A stretch of 8,496 nt of DNA. It comes from Pseudomonadota bacterium. GTDB taxonomy: Bacteria > Pseudomonadota > Gammaproteobacteria > Pseudomonadales > Azotimanducaceae. The stretch spans positions 1-8,496 of the forward strand of contig JAQCAK010000059.1 in the NCBI GenBank assembly GCA_027621895.1, given 5' to 3'. The notes below the pieces were generated by a model, which searched no databases, was not told where the DNA came from, and saw only the letters and a list, made by a program, of their open reading frames with translations. Below, piece after piece: positions 1 through 6,158 of this stretch (positions are counted from its first letter, which is position 1; every line of letters begins with the position of its first letter). The translations under genes were made by a program, and so were the position numbers.

Positions 1-1842
1 GGAGGCGTTGATGATCGTGCCGAATGGTCTCTCGATTCTTTCCAGGCCGAATATTCTGATCGCAGTGTCCACGATATCGTGATTGCTGTCCGCGATAACA
101 CTGTATCCTGCAGGCGCGCAACCTCTGGCGATCTCCCGCAGCATGCCGACCTGGGCTTCCAGGTGCTGTTCAAGTATCAACTGTCTCTCGGTTGATAGCA
201 GCGCCAGGGCGACCAGGTTGGTCGCCTTGACCGCGACTGCTGCATTGATGTTCTTGGCCAGACGTGTGGCCAGTTTTGCACAGCTCGCAGCCATTTCGTT
301 GCTTGAAACGGTGCCGGGGTCCTGCCAGCCGGGTACATTCTCGTCGAGGAATCCACGCAAGAGGACAGGCTCGCCGAAATTGACCGTGACCTGACCGAAC
401 TCGTGTTTGAACGATGAGAAAATCTTGAATAAATCCAGCAGTGACTCGCCTTTTTTACTCTTCCCGGAAAGCTCAGACAGGTAGCTGGAAGATTCCAGTA
501 CCCGCTCGTAACCGAAGTACACGGGCAGAAACGCGATGGGTTTGGAGTCGTCTCTCTGGAAGCTGCGGACAGTCATGCTGACCATGCCGGTCCTCGGTGG
601 CAGGGTTCGTCCGGTCCGACTGCGGCTGCCCTCGATGAAGTATTCGACCGAGTAGCCCTTGGTAAACATCTGGTGGAGGTACTCATCGAATACGGCTCTG
701 TAGAGTGCATCTCCCTGGAATGAGCGGCGCATGAAAAAAGCGCCGGCGCGGCGCAGCAGAGGCCCGACGACCGGCAGGTTAAGGTTTTTACCAGCGGCGA
801 TATGGGGCGGAGTCAGGCCGTTGTAGTAGAGCACGTAAGAGAGCAGCAGATAGTCTATATGGCTTCGATGGCAGGGTGTGTACACAATCTCATGGGACTC
901 TGCCAGTTCCTTGACAGTGTCGATACCGTTGACCTCAATGCCATCGTACAGGTTGTTCCACAGCCACGTGAGCAGGACATCGAAAAACCTGATCACCCGG
1001 TAAGACTGGTCCGAGGCGATCTCATGCGCGAAAGCCCGCGCGCGCTTCTCGGCCCGGGCGTAGTCCAGGTTGCGGGTGCGTGATTCCCGCTCGATAGCCT
1101 TCTGAACGTCGTCACTCTCCAGCATATTGTTGAGCAGAGTACGCCGGTGAGAAAGATCGGGTCCGATAATGGCCTGCTTCTGGTTGTTGAAGTGGACGCG
1201 CAGCAGGCGCATCAATCGCCGGGTTTGCCTGCCTCGATCGGTCTCATCTGCCAGTACGTCATCCAGGAAGAAGGGTTTACCGAACTGAACCAGTATGTGG
1301 TTCGGATGAAACACGATGGCCAGGAACTTTTTCAGGCGGCTGGTGACTGTCCAGTTTTCTGACAGTAAAAGTTTGAAAATCGATTTTTCCCGGTCTGGCT
1401 GGTGACCCCAGAACAGTGATATCGGGATGATCCTGACGGGACTGTCCAGCAGGGCCTGATGCTCGATGAGGCGAGTCATTCTTGCCGACTGCTGACGGAG
1501 TGTCCGTCGGCCGAACGTGCCCTCGGGATGCCCCAGGAAAAAGAAAGATCGGGTTTCCTGGATTCCGGTATCTTCAACACCGACAGTCTGGGGAAACTGC
1601 ATGGGCTCGGTCGGTCCTGGCAGACCAAAGCGCTCACAGGCCATGTCGGCAACCATCAGGTCGGCAATGGACCGGAAAGGCAGGACGTAGCAAACGATGT
1701 CATCATCATCGATGCCAAGTGCCTCGCGATTGCAGCCAAGAAATGTTGGCTTGATCCAGGCGAACAGCAGGCGCCGTGACAACCGGAACTCGAATGCCCT
1801 GAGCTTCGCCGGAATGGCTCTCAGGCGGTGAACGAGAGTCAT
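1..1842 (-). CDS. plsB: Glycerol-3-phosphate 1-O-acyltransferase PlsB (3' end outside window)
   Basis: Peripheral inner-membrane enzyme that acylates sn-glycerol-3-phosphate at position 1, the first step of phospholipid synthesis. The frame is open for 614 codons from an ATG (1842-1840) to the window's left edge; the family has about 800-830 residues, so roughly 200 are missing. All four acyltransferase blocks are visible: I, HRSHID with catalytic H325 and D330; II, GAFFMRR (367-373); III, FIEGSRSRTGR (402-412); IV, FLPVYFGYE (438-446). The N terminus (MTLVHRLRAIPAKLRAFE...) and the segments DYLLLSYVLYYNGLTPPHIA and GYSVEYF match E. coli PlsB closely. The only odd residue is S406 where E. coli has Gly, which is tolerated in related EG(T/S)RS acyltransferases. 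It begins 4 nt after gspD stops, with no close ribosome binding site, so it is probably translated by coupling to gspD. Confidence 0.97.
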   Translation of the reverse strand, partial: MTLVHRLRAIPAKLRAFEFRLSRRLLFAWIKPTFLGCNREALGIDDDDIVCYVLPFRSIADLMVADMACERFGLPGPTEPMQFPQTVGVEDTGIQETRSFFFLGHPEGTFGRRTLRQQSARMTRLIEHQALLDSPVRIIPISLFWGHQPDREKSIFKLLLSENWTVTSRLKKFLAIVFHPNHILVQFGKPFFLDDVLADETDRGRQTRRLMRLLRVHFNNQKQAIIGPDLSHRRTLLNNMLESDDVQKAIERESRTRNLDYARAEKRARAFAHEIASDQSYRVIRFFDVLLTWLWNNLYDGIEVNGIDTVKELAESHEIVYTPCHRSHIDYLLLSYVLYYNGLTPPHIAAGKNLNLPVVGPLLRRAGAFFMRRSFQGDALYRAVFDEYLHQMFTKGYSVEYFIEGSRSRTGRTLPPRTGMVSMTVRSFQRDDSKPIAFLPVYFGYERVLESSSYLSELSGKSKKGESLLDLFKIFSSFKHEFGQVTVNFGEPVLLRGFLDENVPGWQDPGTVSSNEMAASCAKLATRLAKNINAAVAVKATNLVALALLSTERQLILEQHLEAQVGMLREIARGCAPAGYSVIADSNHDIVDTAIRIFGLERIERPFGTIINAS

Positions 1843-1846
1843 GGTG

Positions 1847-3838
1847 CTAGGGTGAGTTTCCATCAAAGAGGTCGGAAATGGCGTCGGCGGGATCGCGGCC
1901 CTTGATCTCAACCTCGTAGACGTTGTTGAACTTGTCCTGGGTAGCCTTGGTAATAGCTGCCCGGGATTCGAGTACCGTGGGCCTCAGGAAGACCAGCAGG
2001 TTCTGCTTCTCAATGGATGTGTTGGTGCTGCGGAACAATGTGCCCAGGCCCGGAATACTGCCAAGCAGCGGCACCCTGGAGTTACCGCGGGTTTCCTTGT
2101 CACGGATCAGGCCGCCGATGATGATGACCTCCTGGTTGTCGACCAGGATGGTGGTATCAATGGTCCTTTTGTTGGTAATCAGATCTGCACTGCCATTGGA
2201 ACCAATCTCGTTCAGCGAGCTCTGGTCTACCTCCGATACTTCCTGGTGGATCTCGAGTCGAATCAGGTTGTCGTGAAGAATGTTCGGCGTCACTTCCAGG
2301 GTCAGGCCAACGTCCTCACGCTGGATGGTGGTAAAGGGATTGGTGGTGCCCTCACTGCCGGTGGCCGTTGATCCGGTTCGGAAAGGCACATTCTGACCGA
2401 CAACGATCTTGGCCTCTTCGTTCTGCATGGTTGTAATACTTGGCGTCGACAGCAGGTTCACGTCACTGTTGGTCGACAGGGCGCGTACGATGAGCCCGAA
2501 ACTGGTGCCATTTTCACTGATCCGCCCACCTGCAAAAAGCGGCGCGGTACCCAGATCAACCGGGCTGTCAGAGTTCAGGGCGATGTTCTGCAGAACCTGC
2601 GCCAGGGTGCCGGAAGGGGCCGTAACGCCCAGTGGCACATTGCCGCTGGATGCATCGGCGACGAACAGCTCGGTGCCCAGCTGCTTGGTAAAATCGGCTG
2701 TAACCTCAACAATCGCTGCCTCGATAAGCACCTGCAGTCGCCTGACATCCAGTTCACTGATGATTTCCCGAATTTCCATCATGGTCGTCGGGTTGGCCCT
2801 GACGACCAGCGCATTGATGGAAATGTCCGGTTGAATACTGACTTTGACACTGCCCGCCTTGTCGTCCGAGCTGTCCGCGACCAGATTCTTCAGGATCTCT
2901 GACAGCTCCTCAGCATCTGCATGGGCCAGCTTGATGACCTGGGTAGTGCCGGAACGATTGGCAGGTACGTCGAGCCTGTTGATCAGGGCTTTTACCTTCT
3001 CCACGGTCTGCTCTTCACCCCGCAGCACCATGGAATTGGTTCTTTCGCTGGCCACGATGTTGACCCGGTTTGGACCCTTGGCGCCTGACCCGATTTCCTC
3101 GGGTGCCAGTTCTTCCAGCAGACCGATCATGTCTTCTACCCAGGCTTCCCTGAGTTCAATGATCTCAACCTTCTGGATGTCTGCAATGTCGATACGGTTC
3201 ACGATTTCCACAAGCCGTGTGATGTTCTCGGCGTGGTCGCTGACGATCAGTGCGTTGGGTCTCTCGATGCCTGCGATATGGCCATACTGGGGAATCAGGG
3301 GGCGCAGTATCTTGACCAGCTCTTCCGAGGGCGTGTTCCTCACGGGTATCACTGAGGTCACCAGTTCTTCCGAGGGGTTATCGGTGAGAAAATCCTGGGG
3401 GTTACTGCTCTGTTTTGCGAGTACCTGCTGGACGATCTTGGTGACCTTGCCGGCCGGCACGGCAGCGTAGCCGTGAACTCGCAGGACCGACAGGAAGAGT
3501 TCGTAGATCGCTTCCTTTTCCATGGATTGTGACGAAATCACCGTCACGTTGCCCTTGACCCGTGGATCGACGACGAAGCTCCTGCCGGTGATTGTCGACA
3601 CCTGGGTCACAAATTCCCGGATATCGGCATTCTTCATGTTCACCTTCCAGGTTTCATCATCCTGGGCGTGAAGTGCTGACACCTGGCCCAGGATGAGCAG
3701 GCACAGCAGCAGTTTGATCCAGGCAACAGGTCTGCAGCGCCGGTCTGCCTGGCGGGATTCGCTGGCCATTGAACGCATGCCTTGCATCAGATGTCGGGAG
3801 CTGTCCGTGGGTAACACACTCATTAATTTACTTATCAC
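1847..3838 (-). CDS. gspD: Type II secretion system secretin GspD
   Basis: Outer-membrane secretin; 12-15 copies form the gated channel through which folded periplasmic proteins leave the cell. The 663-residue product shows a signal peptide (hydrophobic WIKLLLCLLILGQVSALHA, 40-58, cleavage after A58), N0 domain (about 62-138), N1 (about 160-220), N2 (about 222-292), N3 (about 298-367) and the secretin barrel domain (about 368-622). Barrel hallmarks are VGQNVPFRTG (480-489, gate region), EVTPNI (515-520) and VPLLGSIPGLGTLFR (589-603). Only about 40 residues follow FLRPTVL, with no obvious S-domain for a pilotin. The GTG start (3838-3836) leaves an unusually long 39-residue stretch ahead of the hydrophobic core and has no ribosome binding site; ATG codons at residues 6, 18, 21 and 24 are alternatives, with 24 giving the most normal signal peptide. 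plsB starts 4 nt after its TAG. Confidence 0.97.
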   Translation of the reverse strand: MISKLMSVLPTDSSRHLMQGMRSMASESRQADRRCRPVAWIKLLLCLLILGQVSALHAQDDETWKVNMKNADIREFVTQVSTITGRSFVVDPRVKGNVTVISSQSMEKEAIYELFLSVLRVHGYAAVPAGKVTKIVQQVLAKQSSNPQDFLTDNPSEELVTSVIPVRNTPSEELVKILRPLIPQYGHIAGIERPNALIVSDHAENITRLVEIVNRIDIADIQKVEIIELREAWVEDMIGLLEELAPEEIGSGAKGPNRVNIVASERTNSMVLRGEEQTVEKVKALINRLDVPANRSGTTQVIKLAHADAEELSEILKNLVADSSDDKAGSVKVSIQPDISINALVVRANPTTMMEIREIISELDVRRLQVLIEAAIVEVTADFTKQLGTELFVADASSGNVPLGVTAPSGTLAQVLQNIALNSDSPVDLGTAPLFAGGRISENGTSFGLIVRALSTNSDVNLLSTPSITTMQNEEAKIVVGQNVPFRTGSTATGSEGTTNPFTTIQREDVGLTLEVTPNILHDNLIRLEIHQEVSEVDQSSLNEIGSNGSADLITNKRTIDTTILVDNQEVIIIGGLIRDKETRGNSRVPLLGSIPGLGTLFRSTNTSIEKQNLLVFLRPTVLESRAAITKATQDKFNNVYEVEIKGRDPADAISDLFDGNSP

Positions 3839-3926
3839 GTGAGTTTAACTGCGTTGCTGTCGATGATAGGGGACGCGGGTGTCCAATCCCACTGGTTTTG
3901 CTTCTCGTTCACGCTTCTGTCGACCT

Positions 3927-4904
3927 TCATTGCTTTGGAATGGGCACGGTCAGAAAGAAGCGTCGTGACCCTCGCTGGACCTCAACCCTGACGCGGGACG
4001 ATGCCATGACCTGGTCCATGAGTGCTGAATCATTTGCGGCGACACCCACCGGGCGTCCGTTCACGGACAGTATCACATCGCCGGGTTGAATCCCTGCACG
4101 CTTCACGACATCCGGCGCATCTGCGCCGATGCGATAACCGTCTGCGCTGCCATCAGAGATCGGGCTGACTCCAATCTCCTGCAGTGCGCCGGCAGGATCC
4201 TGCTGGAGCCGATCCCGGTAGGCGGACAGGGCCTGTGAGCCGCCGCCGTCAGCATCCAGACCTGTGCTGACCGCCGGTGGCTGACCCGTCTGATTCCTGA
4301 TTCGATCACGAATTCGTTCAAGATTGTCTCTCGGCGAGTTGGATTGCGGAACACTGCTGCCACCGGTATTGATCCGGCTGGCACCGGTGCCGGATCGCGA
4401 GCCGGTCGAGTCCTGGCTCATGGTGAACCGGGTATCCGAAAACATGAGTTTTTCCATGCGTGTGCCGCGTCGGATCAGCACATGATCGTCATAAACCGCG
4501 GCCAGGGTCGCGTTGCCGGGCAGTCGATCACCGATCACATAGAGCTCGCCGGTTTTGGCTTTTTCGCCGATGATCGCGGTCGACTGGCTTTCATCGTCGG
4601 CGATAAAGATCCCCTGCAGTTCAAGATTGAGTTTGGTTTCCGGTGCGTCCACCACTTGCGCAATCGCAGTCTCCTGCAGGCTGCCAAAAAGTTCCAGGTC
4701 CGATACCTTGTAGGATTCCCTGCGCAGGCTTTCCCGGGTGGGAGCCGCGGGTACGGCAAGATCCAGCGACGGTTGCGAGCGCTGCTCCAGTACGAACAGA
4801 ACCGCGTTGGCGACGGACAGGCTCATCAGCACGATGACAACCACGCTGACGGCGGTCGCCACCTTGCGATTGTGATCAGTGAAAAGCTGCAGCAGATTTT
4901 CCAA
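3927..4904 (-). CDS. gspC: Type II secretion system protein GspC (PDZ-type), TTG start
   Basis: Bitopic inner-membrane protein that links the inner-membrane platform of the type II secretion system to the secretin GspD and helps select substrates. Order of parts in 325 residues: short cytoplasmic N terminus (1-13), one membrane segment (about 14-38), proline-containing linker, HR domain (about 66-155) with LELFGSLQ (70-77) and LNLELQGIFIADD (92-104), a Ser/Gly/Thr-rich linker (164-190), and a C-terminal PDZ domain (about 245-322) with GIQPGDVILSVNGRPV (271-286). The HR domain is the part known to contact the N0 domain of GspD. The start is TTG (4904-4902): no ATG, GTG or other TTG lies between it and the upstream in-frame TGA, and it gives a proper N terminus just before the membrane segment. 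The ribosome binding site is weak (GGGG at 4916-4913). An 88-nt gap with nothing I can name separates it from gspD. Confidence 0.95.
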   Translation of the reverse strand: MENLLQLFTDHNRKVATAVSVVVIVLMSLSVANAVLFVLEQRSQPSLDLAVPAAPTRESLRRESYKVSDLELFGSLQETAIAQVVDAPETKLNLELQGIFIADDESQSTAIIGEKAKTGELYVIGDRLPGNATLAAVYDDHVLIRRGTRMEKLMFSDTRFTMSQDSTGSRSGTGASRINTGGSSVPQSNSPRDNLERIRDRIRNQTGQPPAVSTGLDADGGGSQALSAYRDRLQQDPAGALQEIGVSPISDGSADGYRIGADAPDVVKRAGIQPGDVILSVNGRPVGVAANDSALMDQVMASSRVRVEVQRGSRRFFLTVPIPKQ

Positions 4905-4930
4905 GGAGCGTACCCCGGTTCAGTTCTCTG

Positions 4931-4963
4931 GTTGTCGTTCCAGGTTCAGCCGGGAACGATAGC
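4931..4963 (-). other. Stem-loop in the gspN-gspC gap
   Basis: The 87-nt gap (4905-4991) holds an inverted repeat. Its core is TCGTTCC (4935-4941) against GGAACGA (4953-4959), with an inner GG/CC pair, one mismatch and a 5-nt loop (4945-4949). The pairing extends outward imperfectly to 4931 and 4963. On the minus-strand transcript no U-run follows, so it is not a standard intrinsic terminator. It sits about 27 nt upstream of the gspC TTG and could affect mRNA stability or translation of gspC. I see no convincing promoter in the same gap. Confidence 0.5.
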
Positions 4964-4991
4964 ACAATTGCGATTAACGCCAGCTAAATGG

Positions 4992-5738
4992 TCAGAATAC
5001 CTTCTCTTCGAGCAGGATGGCCGGGTCCGCTGCCGTGCGCTGGCTGCCGATCGGCAGTGGAATGCCTGCCAGATCGATGAATGCGTAGTTGATCGCGACG
5101 GCTGCCCAGCCGGTGGGCTGGATTCTCACCACGATCATCGGTACCTGGTCTGCGGTCACGTTCAATACCAGCACCTCACCGTCCAGTGAAAAGATGCCTG
5201 TCAGTGGTGGCAGGTCGGCGGTGATGAAGTCACCAGGTGTCTCGATATGCACTGTCCCGCCTGACCATTCGAGACGTCCATCAGCCTTTTCAAGCCAGCG
5301 CTGGTTGAAACGGATATTCGTGTCTGTCAGGGCGAAAGTACCAGCCAGCTGGAGACCCTGAGGCAGTGTCAGAGGGTTGAGATAGATGTCACGGACCTCT
5401 GCATCCAGCGCGGTGATATGACCACTGGCCGCTGTGAACTCGCCGCTGCCGCTGGCTGTCAGTCCCTCGGCCTGGGCACCGAATTCTGCTGCGGCAATGC
5501 CTGCAAGCAGGGGGCCGGGGCTGAGTGACCATGTCATGGTGGTGGCGGGCAGTTCGAGGTACTGTATGGCGGTTGACCCGGACCACAGCGAACCCTCAAG
5601 TTTGCCGATCTGCAGATCCGGGACCTGCTTACGGATATCCTCGGCAGCGGAACCCAGCAGCAGGCTCGCCGGTGCGGTAATGACCAGGAATGATAAAAAG
5701 CTGACGAGCGCGATGATCCCGTAGAAGAACTTGTTCAT
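4992..5738 (-). CDS. gspN: Type II secretion system protein N (GspN)
   Basis: Accessory inner-membrane component of the type II secretion system, found in only some T2SS loci (PulN, ExeN, EpsN, XpsN). The 248 residues are within the family range. A single N-terminal membrane anchor (about 5-28) is followed by a periplasmic, beta-rich domain. Near its start is the recognisable GKLEGSLWSG segment (45-54) and then MTWSLSP (68-74), as in other GspN proteins. Internal repeats of 'G.F....' beta-strand type resemble AsmA-like proteins. In Xanthomonas XpsN has been linked to the secretin XpsD and the inner-membrane XpsL/M. The ATG at 5738-5736 overlaps the TGA of the preceding gene (ATGA); GAGGTG lies 11 nt upstream. 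Immediately downstream are gspC and gspD, which support the call. Sequence conservation in GspN is low, so this rests on motif plus context. Confidence 0.88.
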   Translation of the reverse strand: MNKFFYGIIALVSFLSFLVITAPASLLLGSAAEDIRKQVPDLQIGKLEGSLWSGSTAIQYLELPATTMTWSLSPGPLLAGIAAAEFGAQAEGLTASGSGEFTAASGHITALDAEVRDIYLNPLTLPQGLQLAGTFALTDTNIRFNQRWLEKADGRLEWSGGTVHIETPGDFITADLPPLTGIFSLDGEVLVLNVTADQVPMIVVRIQPTGWAAVAINYAFIDLAGIPLPIGSQRTAADPAILLEEKVF

Positions 5739-6115
5739 GTTCGCCAGTTCACCTCGGAAACGCCCTTGTCAGTGATGCGAAGCCAGGCGCTGTCATCTGC
5801 CTGCCCGGGTTCCCAGCCACCTTTGCTGCAGCGAATCTCTGTGCCGAAATGGGAAAATGCTGCTTTTGCGCAGTCCTCGTCGTTGACCCAGGGTGTCCTG
5901 TTCTCTTTGAACCACACGCTGCAGTAACCGCCTCTGGCGGCCTCGCGGACGATGGCACACTGCACGGGTTCAGATCCGTACACCAGGTCGACGTGCAGTG
6001 TGGCACCTTTTTCACTGGTACCGTTTACCTCAAAATTCAGGGACAACCACTCAAGCACGGCTTCTTCCGGTACCCGCTTCAGATAAATCTCGATGTCCGG
6101 GCTGCGCTCAGTCAC
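5735..6115 (-). CDS. Conserved-looking hypothetical protein between dapE and gspN
   Basis: I do not recognise the family. The product is 126 residues, acidic to neutral, with no signal peptide or membrane segment, so it is probably cytoplasmic. It starts PDIEIYLKRVPEEAVLEWLS, which suggests a small alpha/beta fold with an early strand and helix. The middle carries VDLVYGSEPVQCAIVREAA (43-61) and GGYCSVWFKENRTPWVNDED (62-81). The end has ITDKGVSEVNW (114-124). Four cysteines (C53, C65, C82, C96) are spread out and form no obvious CXXC site. Evidence that it is real: a GTG start with AGGAG 10 nt upstream, an original overlap of 8 nt with the full-length dapE frame, and a 4-nt ATGA overlap with gspN. 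This arrangement implies translational coupling on both sides. A role in secretion or DAP metabolism would be guesswork. Confidence 0.78.
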   Translation of the reverse strand: MTERSPDIEIYLKRVPEEAVLEWLSLNFEVNGTSEKGATLHVDLVYGSEPVQCAIVREAARGGYCSVWFKENRTPWVNDEDCAKAAFSHFGTEIRCSKGGWEPGQADDSAWLRITDKGVSEVNWRT

Positions 6116-6158
6116 GGGTGAGCAGCTCCTGCAGAATACCCCGGTAGAACTTTTCCAG
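6108..6158 (-). other. Orphaned in-frame C-terminal tail of dapE
   Basis: These 16 codons plus TGA (6110-6108) follow the dapE TAA without a change of frame. They encode LEKFYRGILQELLTRD, which lines up with the last helix of E. coli DapE (LARMYQRIMEQLVA) residue for residue in its hydrophobic and Tyr/Ile/Leu positions. The tail overlaps the GTG start of the next gene by 8 nt (6108-6115) and contains that gene's ribosome binding site. I read it as the true ancestral end of dapE, cut off by a single-base change, rather than as an independent gene. Confidence 0.8.
6126..6130 (-). promoter_or_regulatory. Ribosome binding site deciding the GTG start of the 126-residue hypothetical gene
   Basis: AGGAG lies 10 nt upstream of the GTG at 6115-6113, inside the dapE tail. 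A small inverted repeat, GCTCA/TGAGC (6106-6110 and 6119-6123), places the GTG in an 8-nt loop, so the start could be weakly occluded unless ribosomes arrive from dapE. Confidence 0.55.

Noticed and set aside
622..630. Gly-to-Ser change in the EGGRSRTG block of PlsB (S406)
   Set aside because: Related glycerol-phosphate acyltransferases tolerate Thr or Ser here, and all catalytic residues are intact.
3315..3376. Near-identical 17-nt direct repeats in gspD (3315-3331 and 3360-3376)
   Set aside because: They encode two in-frame PSEELV segments 15 residues apart in the N0-N1 boundary; a short local coincidence or duplication within a normal domain, not a separate element.
2844..3470. Plus-strand open frame of 208 codons inside gspD
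   Set aside because: Serine-rich shadow of the secretin reading frame; no ribosome site, domain or context supports it.
3839..3926. Possible promoter (TATCAT at 3868-3863) in the gspC-gspD gap
   Set aside because: No acceptable -35 at 16-18 nt spacing; TTGGAC nearby is only 12 nt away.
4344..5189. Plus-strand open frame of 281 codons across the gspC-gspN junction
   Set aside because: It is antisense to two well-supported genes, has no recognisable motif, and its composition is what the complement of GC-rich coding sequence gives.
6106..6123. GCTCA/TGAGC inverted repeat around the hypothetical gene's GTG
   Set aside because: Only 5-6 bp and overlapping coding sequence; too weak to call a regulatory hairpin on its own.
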